The notes beneath the pieces are model-generated. The model saw only the letters and a list, made by a program, of their open reading frames with translations, made no database searches and had not been told where the DNA came from. Shown here in pieces: positions 8,627-18,164 of a DNA stretch of 64,000 bases. Within the stretch, counting starts at the first letter, position 1. Each line of letters opens with the position of its first letter. Position numbers and translations under genes: made by a program. This stretch comes from Roseateles_C aquae (GTDB taxonomy: Bacteria; Pseudomonadota; Gammaproteobacteria; Burkholderiales; Burkholderiaceae_C), in NCBI RefSeq assembly GCF_032337115.1, contig NZ_JAVXZY010000014.1:62001-126000 (forward strand). Direction: 5' to 3'.

Positions 8627-8893
8627 ATGGCACAAGGCAAACGCATTTCCTCCGAGCTCGGCGAGCACACCCTGCAGGCGATACGCGCGCTCGGCGCGGC
8701 GGCCAAGGCGGCCCGGCTGCGGGCGGGCGAAGGCCAGGCGGCCGCGGCCGAACGGCTGGGCGTGCATGTGCAGACCATAGGGCGCATCGAGGCCGGCGAG
8801 CCCGGCGTGGCCATCGGCCATGTGCTGGGCCTGCTGGCGCTGTATGGGCTGACGGCCGCCGCGCAGCCCGCCGCCACCGAGGGCTTGCCCTGA
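8627..8893 (+). CDS. Small XRE-type helix-turn-helix protein
   Basis: 88 residues. The core AAKAARLRAGEGQAAAAERL and GVHVQTIGRIEAGEPGVAIG matches the Cro/CI-type helix-turn-helix of HipB-like proteins, with the usual I/V-x-x-I/W-E-x-G turn (IGRIEAGEPG). It begins 12 bases after the stop of the TonB-like gene and is likely in the same transcript. HipB-like proteins of this size often pair with a HipA kinase, but no hipA follows here; the next gene is convergent. Its target is unknown. Confidence 0.75.
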   Translation: MAQGKRISSELGEHTLQAIRALGAAAKAARLRAGEGQAAAAERLGVHVQTIGRIEAGEPGVAIGHVLGLLALYGLTAAAQPAATEGLP

Positions 8894-8897
8894 GGAG

Positions 8898-9680
8898 TCA
8901 GCGCCAGCGCTGCAGCCAGCCCAGGCCCGCCGAGGTGGCGGCGCGCGGGCGGTACTCGCAGCCTATCCAGCCCGTGTAGCCCAGTTCGTCGATCAGCGCG
9001 AACAGATAGTCGTAGTTCAGCTCGCCGCGGTCGGGCTCCTGCCGCTCGGGCACGCCGGCAATCTGGATATGGCCGACCCGCCCGCCGGGCAGGTACTGCC
9101 GCAGCCGCGTGCTGACATCGCCCTCGACGATCTGCAGATGATAGAGATCCATCTGCACGCTCAGATTCGCCGCGCCAACGGCGGCCAGCACCTCATGCGC
9201 CTGCTGCTGGCGCTGCAGAAAATAGCCGGGCATATCGCGGCCATTGATCGGCTCGATCAGCAGCGTGACGCCCTGGCGCGCCGCCTGCGCGGCGGCCCAG
9301 GCTAGATTGGCCTGATAGGCGGCCTGCAGTGGCTCCCATGGCATGCCGGCCGGCGCAATGCCGGCCATCACATGCAGGCGCGGGCAGGCCAGCGCGGCGG
9401 CATAGGCGAGCGCCTCGGTGATGCCGGCGCGGAACTCGGCCTCACGCCCCGGCAGGCAGGCCAGGCCGCGCTCGCCGGCCGCCCAGTCGCCCGGCGGCGC
9501 GTTGAACAGGACCTGCTGCAGGCCGTGCTCGGCCAATCGTCTCGTCAGCACTTCGGCCGGATAGGCATAGGGGAACAGGTATTCGACGGCGCTGAAGCCA
9601 TCGGCCGCGGCGGCGGCAAAACGGTCGAGGAAGTCATGCTCCGGATAGAGCATCGACAGATTGGCGGCAAAGCGAGGCAT
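8898..9680 (-). CDS. hyi: Hydroxypyruvate isomerase family protein
   Basis: 260 residues of the xylose-isomerase-like TIM barrel superfamily. The order MPRFAANLSMLYPEHDFLDR, SAVEYLFPYAYP, RLHVMAGIAPAG, LLIEPINGRDMPGYFL, VQMDLYHLQIVEGD and WIGCEYRPRAATSAGLGWL follows Hyi/OtnI closely; Glu of LIEPINGRD and Glu of CEYRP are the expected metal-binding catalytic acids. Hyi interconverts hydroxypyruvate and tartronate semialdehyde in glyoxylate and allantoin metabolism, OtnI acts on 2-oxo-tetronate. No gcl or glxR gene is next to it to decide. It ends 4 bases from the convergent XRE gene and starts 11 bases after the stop of the protease gene at 9692, so the two minus-strand genes may form an operon. 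Confidence 0.85.
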   Translation of the reverse strand: MPRFAANLSMLYPEHDFLDRFAAAAADGFSAVEYLFPYAYPAEVLTRRLAEHGLQQVLFNAPPGDWAAGERGLACLPGREAEFRAGITEALAYAAALACPRLHVMAGIAPAGMPWEPLQAAYQANLAWAAAQAARQGVTLLIEPINGRDMPGYFLQRQQQAHEVLAAVGAANLSVQMDLYHLQIVEGDVSTRLRQYLPGGRVGHIQIAGVPERQEPDRGELNYDYLFALIDELGYTGWIGCEYRPRAATSAGLGWLQRWR

Positions 9681-9691
9681 GGCGCGGGCTT

Positions 9692-10390
9692 TCAGCGGCC
9701 GTTGGCGGCCCGGCAGCGCGCGATGTCGCAGGCGGTGGGCAGCACGGCGCGGTACTCGGGGCTGGCCTTGACCAGGGCGGGGTCACGGGCCAGGCAGTGA
9801 TGGCCCTGGCCATCGTGGTAGTAGCTGGTGACGTCGACACAGCGGCGTGAATGCGCCATCAGGCCGAAGAAATGGCCCATCTCGTGCGAGATCACCATCT
9901 GCAGCGTCTGCCGGGCATCGTGACGCGGATTGCGCTGGCGCAGCAGCGCAAAGCTGTCGGGGTTCAGGCTCAGCGTGCGCTGGCCGAGGTTGGCCAGTCC
10001 GAAGGTGTCGCGCGCCGCGGCGGCATTCCACTGCACGCGCACGGCGCCCGCCGTGGCGGAAGCGCCGGGCGGCAGCAGCTCGGCGGCCACGCCACAGGCT
10101 GCCCAGGCATGGGCCGCGCGAGCCAGCATGCTGCGCAGCTCGGCGCTGGCGAACCAGGCCGGCGCACCGGCATGCTCGTAGGCCAGACGCAGCGGCGTGG
10201 CCAGCGCCGGGCGGTCGACGCCATCACCCCAGGTGGCGATCTCGCCGGGGCGGCATTCGGCGATCTCTTCGCTGCGCACATCGGCCTGGGCAGTGCCGGT
10301 CATGCCGGCCAGCACCACCAGCACAGCAGCGATTCGACCGGGGGTCAGGCCTTGCCTCGGCCGGGAAAACTGTGCATTCCTTGTCCACAT
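9692..10390 (-). CDS. Exported matrixin-like zinc metallopeptidase
   Basis: About 232 residues from ATG 10390; an upstream start at 10447 is less likely. A signal sequence (GRIAAVLVVLAGMTGTAQAD) precedes a domain with VISHEMGHFFGLMAHSRR, the HExxHxxG zinc motif of metzincins. The third ligand normally sits at HExxHxxGxxH; here the next His is one residue later (GLMAH), see findings. Six Cys are spread through the mature part (for example DIARCRA near the end), consistent with a disulfide-bonded secreted enzyme. Divergent from the GGDEF-EAL gene across 97 bases. Function is probably extracellular or periplasmic proteolysis; the substrate is unknown. Confidence 0.7.
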   Translation of the reverse strand: MWTRNAQFSRPRQGLTPGRIAAVLVVLAGMTGTAQADVRSEEIAECRPGEIATWGDGVDRPALATPLRLAYEHAGAPAWFASAELRSMLARAAHAWAACGVAAELLPPGASATAGAVRVQWNAAAARDTFGLANLGQRTLSLNPDSFALLRQRNPRHDARQTLQMVISHEMGHFFGLMAHSRRCVDVTSYYHDGQGHHCLARDPALVKASPEYRAVLPTACDIARCRAANGR

Positions 10391-10487
10391 CGGCCGTATT
10401 GTCTGCGCAGGCTTTGCTATGCTGGCCCGCAGATTGCATGGATTCACCGAAGCGGCAGCTCCTGCCGTGCAGCGGAGGCGGGTGAAG

Positions 10488-13400
10488 ATGGGTTCTGGCG
10501 CGCGCGGCCGCTATATCGTGTCGGTCACGGTTGGCTATCTCTTGCTGGCTCTGGCGTGGATATTCCTGTCCGACCAGCTGCTGGGGCAATTCGTTCCTGG
10601 CGAGCAGGCGCGCTGGATAGGAACGGCCAAGGGCGTCTTTTTCGTGCTCAGCACCGCGCTGTTGTTTGCGCTGGCCTTGCGCGCCGTGCCCGCTCATGAT
10701 CCCACCGAAATTGACAAGCTGGTTTCCCAGCGTGGTCGCCGCCGCCGCTGGTGGGCGTATGGCTTGGCTGTCGTGTTGAGTGTGCTCATGCTGGCGCTTC
10801 ATCGGGCATTGATCCACAGCCTGGGCGACCGCCCGATGCTGATTCTGTTCATGCTGCCCATCACCGTCAGCGCACTGCTGGGGGGCTGGCTGCCGGGGCT
10901 GTCGGCCACTCTGTTCACGACGCTGGGCGTGATCGCCCTGTCGGTGGCTGAACCGAACCGCAGCCTGGGCCTGGCTGCGCAACATGACTTGGTTCAGTGG
11001 GTCTTTCTGCTGCTCAATGGCGTGGCCGTCAGCCTGCTCAGCGAGCAGCTGGGCCGGGCGCTGGTGCGCGCCGAATTCAGCCGCGGCCTGCTGCAGGCGG
11101 TGGTGTCGGGGACCTCGGATGCCGTCTTCGTCAAGGATGTGCAGGGCCGCTATCTGTACGCCAACGAGGCGGCGGCGCGGTTTGTCGGGCGACCGGTCAA
11201 GGACATCATTGGTGCCGACGACGGCGCGATCTTTCCAAACGCCACGGCTGAATTCGTCCGCGCGCGCGATCGGGCGGTGCTTGCTTCGGGACTGACCCAA
11301 ACACATGAGGAGCTGGTGCGTACCGCGGATGGCCGCCAGTTGAATTTCCTGGTCACCAAGGGTGTGATCCGCGATGGCGACGAGGCCATCACCGGCCTGT
11401 TCGGCATCTCGCGCGACATCACCGCGCGCAGCGAGGCCGAGGCCCGGGTGCAGCGCAGCGAGGCGGCGATGCTGGCGGCGCAGCGGCTGGCCCATGTCGG
11501 TAACTGGTCGTGGCAGCTTGAGACCGGGGCGCATTTCTGGTCAGCCGAGCTGTTCGCAATCTTCGGGCTCGACCCCGCGCAAGCGCCGCCCGAGTTGTCT
11601 GAGCTGGACCGCCACTTCCTCCCGGCCAGCTGGCAGCTGATCTCTCAGTCCCTGCAACAGCTGCGTGACCATGGCGGCAGCTTTCAGCATGACGCCCAGC
11701 TGCGCCGCGCCGATAGCGGCGAGCTGCGCTGGGTGACGGCGCGTGGTCAGGCGCTGCTGGATGAGCAGGGGCGATGCGTCCAGCTGATCGGCACGCTGCA
11801 GGACATCACGGAGCGCAAGCGCCTGGATGACGATCTGCACTTTGTGCTGCAGGAGGCGGTCGACGGCATCTGGATTGCCGACGAACAGGGGCGTTATCTC
11901 TACGCCAACCCGGCCGCCTGCCGCTTGACCGGCCACAGCCTGGAGCAGCTGCAGGCAATGCATATCAGCGAGATGCTCAGCGCCGATGAGCTGCAGCATC
12001 TACAGCCGCATTTGCAGCAGCTTGAGCTGGAGCGCTTCATCCGTCGCGAATGGCGCTTGCGCCGCGATGATGGCAGCGAGGTCTGCGTTGAGCTGACGAC
12101 GACGCGGATGGAAGACGGCCGCTATATGGCCTTCGGCCGTGACCTGAGCGAACGCAAGCGCGCCGAGGCCGCGCTGCGCGAGAACGAGCACCGGCTGGCG
12201 CGGGTGCTGGAGGGCTCAGACCAGGGCTACTGGGACTGGGACCTGATCGGTCAGGTCTTCCACGTCAGCCCGCGCTTCGAAACCATGCTGGGCTACGATC
12301 CCGGCGAGATGCGGGTGCAGCAGGACAACTGGCCCGAGCTGGTGCATCCCGAGGATCTGGCCGCGGCGATGCGCTCGATCGACGCTCATCTTGCCGGCGT
12401 GAACGAGCAGCACGATGTCGAGATCCGCTGTCGCAACAAGAACGGCCACTGGCGCTGGATACATTCGCGCGGCCGCGTCGTCGAATGGACCGAGGACGGC
12501 CGACCGCGGACGATGTCGGGCACGCACACCGACATCACCGAGCGCAAGAACTACGAGCTGGCGCAGCGCGAGGCGGCCACCGTGTTCAGCAGCAGCTACG
12601 AAGGCATCATGGTGGTCAGCACCGAGCGGCTGATCACCAAGGTCAACCCGGCGTTTGAACGGATCACCGGCTACAGTGCCGCCGAGGTGGTGGGCCAGTC
12701 GCCGCGCATCCTGGCATCAGGCCAGCACAGCTTGGCCTTCTACGCCGAGATGTGGGATTCGGTGCGCCAGCACGACTTCTGGCGCGGCGAAATCTGGAAC
12801 CGGCGCAAGAGCGGCGAGATCTATGCCGAGATGCTGTCGATCTCGGTGGTGCGCAATGAGGCCGGCGTGCTGCAGCACTACATCGGCGTGTTCACCGACA
12901 TCAGCCAGCAAAAAACCCACGAGGCCGAGCTGGACCGCATCGCCCATTTCGACGCGCTGACCGGCATGCCCAACCGCCGCCTGCTCAGCGACCGGCTGAA
13001 CACCGGCCTGCTCAATGCGCGGCGCAATGCCAAGTCGCTGGCGGTCTGCTATCTGGACCTGGACGGTTTCAAGAGCATCAACGACCAGCACGGCCACAGC
13101 ATCGGCGACCAGCTGCTGGTGCAGATCGCCGAGCGCATTGCCGGCGTGCTGCGCAGCCATGACACCATCGCGCGGCTGGGTGGCGACGAGTTTGTGCTGC
13201 TGCTGGCCGAGCTGGAGCGCAGCAATCAGTGCCAGCCGTTGCTGGAGCGGGTGCTCAGCGCGATCCAGGCGCCCTTGCAGGTGGGCAGCCTGCAGCTGCA
13301 GATCACCGCCAGCATCGGCGTGACGCTGTTCCCCGAAGACGGCGCCGATGCCGACACGCTGTTGCGCCATGCCGACCAGGCCATGTACATGGCCAAGGAC

Positions 13401-14309
13401 GCGGGCAAGAATCGTTACTACCTGTTCGACCCGGTGCACGACCGCCAGGTCCAGGTGCTGCGCGAGCAGCAAGGCCGGCTGCGCCAGGCGCTGAACCAGG
13501 ACGAGTTCGTGCTGTACTACCAGCCCAAGGTCGATCTGGCCGATGGTCGGGTCATCGGCATGGAGGCGCTGATACGCTGGCAGCATCCGGAACAGGGCCT
13601 GCTACCGCCGGGCCGCTTCTTGCACCATGTCGACGGCAGCGAGCTGGAGGTGGCGCTGGGCGAATGGGTGCTGGACAGCGCGATGCGTCAGGTGCTGGCC
13701 TGGCAGCAGCAGGGCCTGGATTTGCACGTCAGCGTCAACATCAGCGCCCTGCATCTGCTGCAGAACAGCTTTGTCGAGGAACTGGCGGCAGCGCTGCAGC
13801 GCCATCCGGCGCTCGACCCGTCGCGACTCGAACTGGAGATCCTCGAGACGGCCGGCCTGTCGGACCTGAGCCGGGCGGTGCAGGTGTTGACGCAGTGCCA
13901 GGCCTTGGGCGTGAGCTTTGCGCTCGACGACTTCGGCACCGGCTATTCCTCGCTGGCCTATTTCCGCGCGCTGCCGGTGCAGCTGATCAAGATCGACCAG
14001 AGCTTTGTTCGCGACATGCTCAGCGACGCCAGCGACTTCGGCATCGTCGACAGCGTGGTGCGCCTGGCCCGCGCCTTCAACCGGCCGGTGATTGCCGAAG
14101 GCGTCGAGACCCTGGCCCACGGCGCGGCCCTGCTCCAGCTCGGCTGCCGGATGGCTCAGGGCTATGGCATTGCCCGCCCGATGCCGGCCGAGCAGGTGCC
14201 GGTCTGGGTGGCGCAGTGGCAGGACGAACGGGTCTGGACGACGCTGGCCGAGCCACCAGCTGGCCCGGGCTTGCCCCAGGTCATGAGCGAAACGGTCAAC
14301 AGGGCCTAG
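10488..14309 (+). CDS. Membrane multi-PAS diguanylate cyclase/phosphodiesterase
   Basis: 1273 residues from ATG 10488 (GGAGG at 10484 region precedes it). Two hydrophobic hairpins in the first 170 residues, the second resembling the KdpD/DUF4118 membrane module, are followed by about five PAS/PAC units (about 195-320, 320-445, 445-560, 565-690, 690-810), then GGDEF (about 815-985) and EAL (about 1000-1245). The cyclase site RLGGDEF is intact near residue 898, and RSHD, five residues upstream, is a complete inhibitory I-site. The EAL domain keeps MEALIRW, DDFGTGYSS and AEGVET, so both synthesis and hydrolysis of cyclic di-GMP are possible. The pat gene follows after 9 bases, suggesting one transcript. 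Confidence 0.95.
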   Translation: MGSGARGRYIVSVTVGYLLLALAWIFLSDQLLGQFVPGEQARWIGTAKGVFFVLSTALLFALALRAVPAHDPTEIDKLVSQRGRRRRWWAYGLAVVLSVLMLALHRALIHSLGDRPMLILFMLPITVSALLGGWLPGLSATLFTTLGVIALSVAEPNRSLGLAAQHDLVQWVFLLLNGVAVSLLSEQLGRALVRAEFSRGLLQAVVSGTSDAVFVKDVQGRYLYANEAAARFVGRPVKDIIGADDGAIFPNATAEFVRARDRAVLASGLTQTHEELVRTADGRQLNFLVTKGVIRDGDEAITGLFGISRDITARSEAEARVQRSEAAMLAAQRLAHVGNWSWQLETGAHFWSAELFAIFGLDPAQAPPELSELDRHFLPASWQLISQSLQQLRDHGGSFQHDAQLRRADSGELRWVTARGQALLDEQGRCVQLIGTLQDITERKRLDDDLHFVLQEAVDGIWIADEQGRYLYANPAACRLTGHSLEQLQAMHISEMLSADELQHLQPHLQQLELERFIRREWRLRRDDGSEVCVELTTTRMEDGRYMAFGRDLSERKRAEAALRENEHRLARVLEGSDQGYWDWDLIGQVFHVSPRFETMLGYDPGEMRVQQDNWPELVHPEDLAAAMRSIDAHLAGVNEQHDVEIRCRNKNGHWRWIHSRGRVVEWTEDGRPRTMSGTHTDITERKNYELAQREAATVFSSSYEGIMVVSTERLITKVNPAFERITGYSAAEVVGQSPRILASGQHSLAFYAEMWDSVRQHDFWRGEIWNRRKSGEIYAEMLSISVVRNEAGVLQHYIGVFTDISQQKTHEAELDRIAHFDALTGMPNRRLLSDRLNTGLLNARRNAKSLAVCYLDLDGFKSINDQHGHSIGDQLLVQIAERIAGVLRSHDTIARLGGDEFVLLLAELERSNQCQPLLERVLSAIQAPLQVGSLQLQITASIGVTLFPEDGADADTLLRHADQAMYMAKDAGKNRYYLFDPVHDRQVQVLREQQGRLRQALNQDEFVLYYQPKVDLADGRVIGMEALIRWQHPEQGLLPPGRFLHHVDGSELEVALGEWVLDSAMRQVLAWQQQGLDLHVSVNISALHLLQNSFVEELAAALQRHPALDPSRLELEILETAGLSDLSRAVQVLTQCQALGVSFALDDFGTGYSSLAYFRALPVQLIKIDQSFVRDMLSDASDFGIVDSVVRLARAFNRPVIAEGVETLAHGAALLQLGCRMAQGYGIARPMPAEQVPVWVAQWQDERVWTTLAEPPAGPGLPQVMSETVNRA

Positions 14310-14318
14310 AGTGGGGCG

Positions 14319-17021
14319 ATGGACAAGCATTACCTCAGCCCGCTGTTTGCGCCGCAATCGATCGTCGTCTTCGCCGGGCGACCCGGTGCCGGCAGCGAGA
14401 GTCAAGACCTGACCCCGCAGGCGCGGCTCCTTCACGAAGCCCTGCGCGCCCAGCGCTACAGCGGCGAACTGCAGTTCCTCGACATCCACACCAGCGGCAC
14501 GCTGGCCGATCTGGCCCAGGCGCGGGCCGATCTGGCCATCATCGCGCTGCCGGCGGCCGATGTGGCGGCGGCGCTGGAGGTGGCTGGGCGCATGACCTGC
14601 CGCGCGGCGCTGATCCTCTCCAGCGGCATAGGCGCCGAACAGGCCGCTGAGCTCAAGCGCATCGCCCGCCGCGAGGGCGTGCAGCTGCTCGGGCCCAACA
14701 GCCTCGGTCTGCAGCGGCCGCGGCTGCAGCTCAACGCCAGCGCCGCCGGGCCGCTGGCCGCGCCTGGGCCGCTGGCCCTGGTGTCGCAGTCGGGCGCGCT
14801 GACAACGGCGATGCTGGACTGGGCCAGCAACAACGGCGTTGGCTTCTCCTCGGTGGTCTCGCTGGGCCCGCACACCGCGGTCGATATCGCCGAGGTGCTG
14901 GACTTCCTCGCCAACGACGGCCAGACGCACAGCATCGTCGTCTACCTGGAGGGCATTGCGCAGTCGCGCCGCTTCATGAGCGCGCTGCGCATGGCCGCCA
15001 ATGCCAAGCCGGTGATCGTGCTCAAGGGCGGTCGCCAGGCGGCCGGCACGACGGCGGCGCAGACGCACAGCGGCGCCATCGTGGGCAGCGACGAGGTCTT
15101 CGACGCTGCGCTGCGCCGCGCCGGTGCGGTGCGGGTGCGCAGCTTTGTCGAGCTGTTCTCGGCCTCCAAATGCCTGGCCTCGCGCTACCGCCCGGTGGGC
15201 CGGCGCCTGGCCATCGTCACCAATGGCGGCGGCCCCGGCGTGCTGGCGGCCGACCGCCTGCCGCAAGTCGGCCTGCAGCTGGGCCAGCTGGGCAGCGAGG
15301 CGCGGGCGGCGCTGCAGCCCTTGCTGCCGGCGCAGGCCAGCTTGTCCGATCTGATCGATCTTTCGGAAGAAGCCACACCGGCGCAGTACCGCGCGGCCAT
15401 CGAGGCGGCCGGCCGCGACGCCCAGATTGACGGCGTGCTGGCCATCCATTCACCGAAGCCCGGCGGCGATGCGGCGGCGGTGTCGCGGGCGCTGGCCGAG
15501 ATCAAGAGCGGCCTGGCCAAGCCGCTGCTGTGCTGCTGGATGGGCGACAGCCCGGAGCTGCAGGCCGCCCGCGGCCTGCTCAACGAGGCACAGATCCCGA
15601 GCTTTCGCACGCCCGAGGCGGCCGTCGGCGCCTTCGGCCATATCGCCGCCTTCTATGCCAACCAGCGCCTGCTGCAGCAGACGCCGCCGCCGCTGTCCTC
15701 GCTGGCCAAGCCCGATCTGGAAGGCGCGCGGCTGGTGATCGACAGCGTGCTGGCCGAGCGCCGCAAGGTGCTGACCGAGATGGAGAGCAAGACCCTGCTG
15801 TCGGCCTTCCACATCCCGGTGACGCAGACGCTGCTGGCGCGCACGGCCAACGAGGCGATGATGATCGCCACCCAGCTCGGCTTCCCGGTGGCGCTGAAGA
15901 TCGATTCGCCGGACATCAGCCACAAGTCCGATGTGCAGGGCGTGGAGCTGAACCTCGGCAGCGGCCTGGCGGTGCGCGATGCCTACAAGGCGATGATGGA
16001 GCGGGTGGCTCGCGCCCAGCCCACGGCGCGGCTCAATGGCGTGACGGTGCAGAAGATGGCCGGCGCCGAGCGCGGCCGCGAGATCTATGTGGGCCTGACC
16101 ACCGATGTGCCCTTCGGCCCGGTGCTGGTGTTTGGCGCCGGCGGCACGATGATCGAGCTGATACGCGATCGCGCGATGGAGCTGCCGCCGCTGAACCAGT
16201 TCCTTGCCCGCCGGCTGATCGAGCGCTCGCGGGTGGCCGAGACACTGGGCGAATGGCGCGGCGCGCCGGCCGCCGATGTCGATGCGCTGGAGCAGATCCT
16301 CTTGCGCGTGTCCGAGATGGTCTGCGAGCTGCCACAGCTGCGCGAGATGGACATCAATCCCATCATCGTCGACGAGCACGGTGCGGTCGCCGTCGATGCG
16401 CGCATCGTCATCGACAGCGCGCCGCAGGCGCTGTCCGGCAGCTCGAGCAACTACCAGCACCTGGCCATCCTGCCCTACCCGGCCCGCTACGAGCAGCTCT
16501 GGCCGCTGCGCGGCGGCGGCGAGGTGCTGGTGCGGCCGGTGCATCCGGACGACGCGCAGATGCTGCAGCGCCTGGTGCAGGAGCTGTCGGCCGAGAGCCG
16601 CTACTTCCGCTTTGTCTCGCACATGAAGGAGCTGCCGCCGGCGATGCTGGCCCGCTTCACGCTGATCGACTACGACCGCGAGATGGCCCTGGTGGCCGTG
16701 CACCGCGAGCGTCAGCCGGGGCCGGATGGCGAGATCGTCGAGAGCGAGCGCATCGTCGGCGTGTCACGCTACATCACCAACCCGGACCCGAGCAGCTGCG
16801 AGTTTTCGCTGGTCGTCGCCGATGATTTCAACGGCCGCGGCCTGGGCTCACGGCTGATGGAAAGCATCATGGATGTGGCCCGCGACAAGGGCCTGGCCGA
16901 GATCGAAGGCCTGGTGCTGGCCAACAACCCCGGCATGCTGAAGCTGATGCGCGGCCTGGGCTTTGCGATCAAGCCCTTCCCGGATGATCCGGACTTCAAG
17001 CTGGTGACGCACGGGCTGTGA
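14319..17021 (+). CDS. Pat/PatZ-type protein lysine acetyltransferase (acyl-CoA synthetase-like + GNAT)
   Basis: 900 residues in the layout of Salmonella Pat/E. coli PatZ: an NDP-forming acyl-CoA synthetase-like region (CoA-binding MDKHYLSPLFAPQSIVVFAG, then succinyl-CoA ligase-like LLGPNSLGLQRPRLQLNASA and IVTNGGGPGVLAADRL), an ATP-grasp-like domain (about 490-700; PVALKIDSPDISHKSDVQGV), and a C-terminal GNAT domain (about 725-900; FNGRGLGSRLMESIMDVARD). Pat acetylates lysines, the best known target being acetyl-CoA synthetase, which it inactivates. The usual synthetase His is lost in PatZ; I did not verify the residue here. Placement right after a c-di-GMP enzyme is unusual and may reflect shared control. 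Normal family length. Confidence 0.92.
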   Translation: MDKHYLSPLFAPQSIVVFAGRPGAGSESQDLTPQARLLHEALRAQRYSGELQFLDIHTSGTLADLAQARADLAIIALPAADVAAALEVAGRMTCRAALILSSGIGAEQAAELKRIARREGVQLLGPNSLGLQRPRLQLNASAAGPLAAPGPLALVSQSGALTTAMLDWASNNGVGFSSVVSLGPHTAVDIAEVLDFLANDGQTHSIVVYLEGIAQSRRFMSALRMAANAKPVIVLKGGRQAAGTTAAQTHSGAIVGSDEVFDAALRRAGAVRVRSFVELFSASKCLASRYRPVGRRLAIVTNGGGPGVLAADRLPQVGLQLGQLGSEARAALQPLLPAQASLSDLIDLSEEATPAQYRAAIEAAGRDAQIDGVLAIHSPKPGGDAAAVSRALAEIKSGLAKPLLCCWMGDSPELQAARGLLNEAQIPSFRTPEAAVGAFGHIAAFYANQRLLQQTPPPLSSLAKPDLEGARLVIDSVLAERRKVLTEMESKTLLSAFHIPVTQTLLARTANEAMMIATQLGFPVALKIDSPDISHKSDVQGVELNLGSGLAVRDAYKAMMERVARAQPTARLNGVTVQKMAGAERGREIYVGLTTDVPFGPVLVFGAGGTMIELIRDRAMELPPLNQFLARRLIERSRVAETLGEWRGAPAADVDALEQILLRVSEMVCELPQLREMDINPIIVDEHGAVAVDARIVIDSAPQALSGSSSNYQHLAILPYPARYEQLWPLRGGGEVLVRPVHPDDAQMLQRLVQELSAESRYFRFVSHMKELPPAMLARFTLIDYDREMALVAVHRERQPGPDGEIVESERIVGVSRYITNPDPSSCEFSLVVADDFNGRGLGSRLMESIMDVARDKGLAEIEGLVLANNPGMLKLMRGLGFAIKPFPDDPDFKLVTHGL

Positions 17022-17060
17022 GCGCGGCGGCTGGGGCAGGTCTGGCGACAGCGCCCCAGC

Positions 17061-17651
17061 TCAGGCGCCAGACAAGCGCACGGCCAACAGATTCAAGGGG
17101 CCTTGCGGGGCGTTGCTGTGGTCGAAATCAAGCTGCACCTCCTGTCTGGTGCTCTGCGCCTTGGCCAGCGAAAGGCAGATCGCCGTGCTGCAGCTCAACG
17201 GCAGGCCGAGCAGGCGCCAGCTGCCGTCGTTCGCCAGTTCAAGCGAGTATTGCGGCTGACGGATCTTGATCGTGAAGGCTGTCTTGCTGGGCTGCGGCGT
17301 GTCTGACTGCAGCTGCAGCAGCTCGTAAGTGACCTGCGTGCTTGGCGCGTCAGGTATGGGAGGCACCGCGCGTTCGGTCACGCGAATCCGCAGGCTGTAG
17401 CGATGACCCCATTCAAACTTGAAGCCCTGGATGGCATTGCCGATGGGCGCCCAGTCGGCGGTATCGCTGCTGCGCGCACGCAGGCACAGGTACTCGAACA
17501 TCCCATTGCAACCGTCCATGTAGTGGTCCAGCTGCAGCGTGGTTTCATAGCTGCTGGTCTGCGACGCTGAGCCCCCACCCCCGCCACAGCTGCTGAGCAG
17601 GCTGCCGATCACCAGGCCGAGCAGGCCCTTGTGAAAAATGCGTGTGTTCAT
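17061..17651 (-). CDS. Hypothetical lipoprotein
   Basis: 196 residues starting with KGLLGLVIGSLLSSCGGGGG, a lipoprotein signal with lipobox L-S-S-C and a Gly-rich tether, so it is expected to be lipid-anchored in the outer or inner membrane. The mature part has beta-type segments (YETTLQLDHYMDGCNGMFEY, FTIKIRQPQYSLELANDG) and further Cys pairs. No family recognised. It converges with the pat gene, 39 bases away, and is monocistronic by context. Confidence 0.65.
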   Translation of the reverse strand: MNTRIFHKGLLGLVIGSLLSSCGGGGGSASQTSSYETTLQLDHYMDGCNGMFEYLCLRARSSDTADWAPIGNAIQGFKFEWGHRYSLRIRVTERAVPPIPDAPSTQVTYELLQLQSDTPQPSKTAFTIKIRQPQYSLELANDGSWRLLGLPLSCSTAICLSLAKAQSTRQEVQLDFDHSNAPQGPLNLLAVRLSGA

Positions 17652-17747
17652 GTGTCCCCCTTTGCCGTACTGGCTATGGGCAAATGATAACCACGCAATT
17701 CAGTGCAAATAGATCACCCGGATTGGGGGCTATGCAGGAGCACGACC

Positions 17748-18164
17748 TCAGAACAGCGCCCAGCCTGCCTGCAGCCACAGCAGCACCAGCACCACGTTGC
17801 TGAGCACGAAGACGGCAAAGCGGTGCAGCACCTTGTTGTAGCTGAGGTGGATCAGGCTGTGAACGATGCGCAGCGCCACGTAGAGCCACGCGGTGGTCAC
17901 GAGCGCGGCCGTGGCGGTCTGGGCGGCGAACAGCATCAGGCAGGCCACATAGAACAGCAGCGGCAGCTCCAGCAGGTTCATGTAGTTGCGGTTCGGAATG
18001 CTCACATGGGCCGGCACTGCGCTTGATTCGCCGTACTTGAAATCGTCGATGCGCAGCTCGCGCCGGCGCGCGGCGCCGACGCGGCGCAGCGGGATCATCA
18101 GCAGCACCAGGCCGGTCCAGCCGGCCAACGCAAAGACCGGCTGCAGGATGGCGTTGTTCATCAT
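17748..18164 (-). CDS. MAPEG family membrane protein
   Basis: 138 residues with four hydrophobic helices: LAGWTGLVLLMIPLRR, LELPLLFYVACLMLFAAQ, WLYVALRIVHSLIHL and FAVFVLSNVVLVLLWLQAG. The conserved N-R-N-Y-x-N-L-L-E-L-P and Y-V-A-L-R-I-x-H-S elements are the MAPEG (microsomal glutathione transferase-like) signature. Members are inner-membrane trimers; bacterial ones may act on glutathione conjugates or lipid peroxides. The start overlaps the stop of yggL by 4 bases (ATGA), so translation is coupled. Substrate is unknown. Confidence 0.85.
   Translation of the reverse strand: MMNNAILQPVFALAGWTGLVLLMIPLRRVGAARRRELRIDDFKYGESSAVPAHVSIPNRNYMNLLELPLLFYVACLMLFAAQTATAALVTTAWLYVALRIVHSLIHLSYNKVLHRFAVFVLSNVVLVLLWLQAGWALF

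Noticed and set aside
17674..17889. 71-residue minus-strand frame before the lipoprotein gene
   Set aside because: Composition is a shadow of the MAPEG region and no start signal is present.
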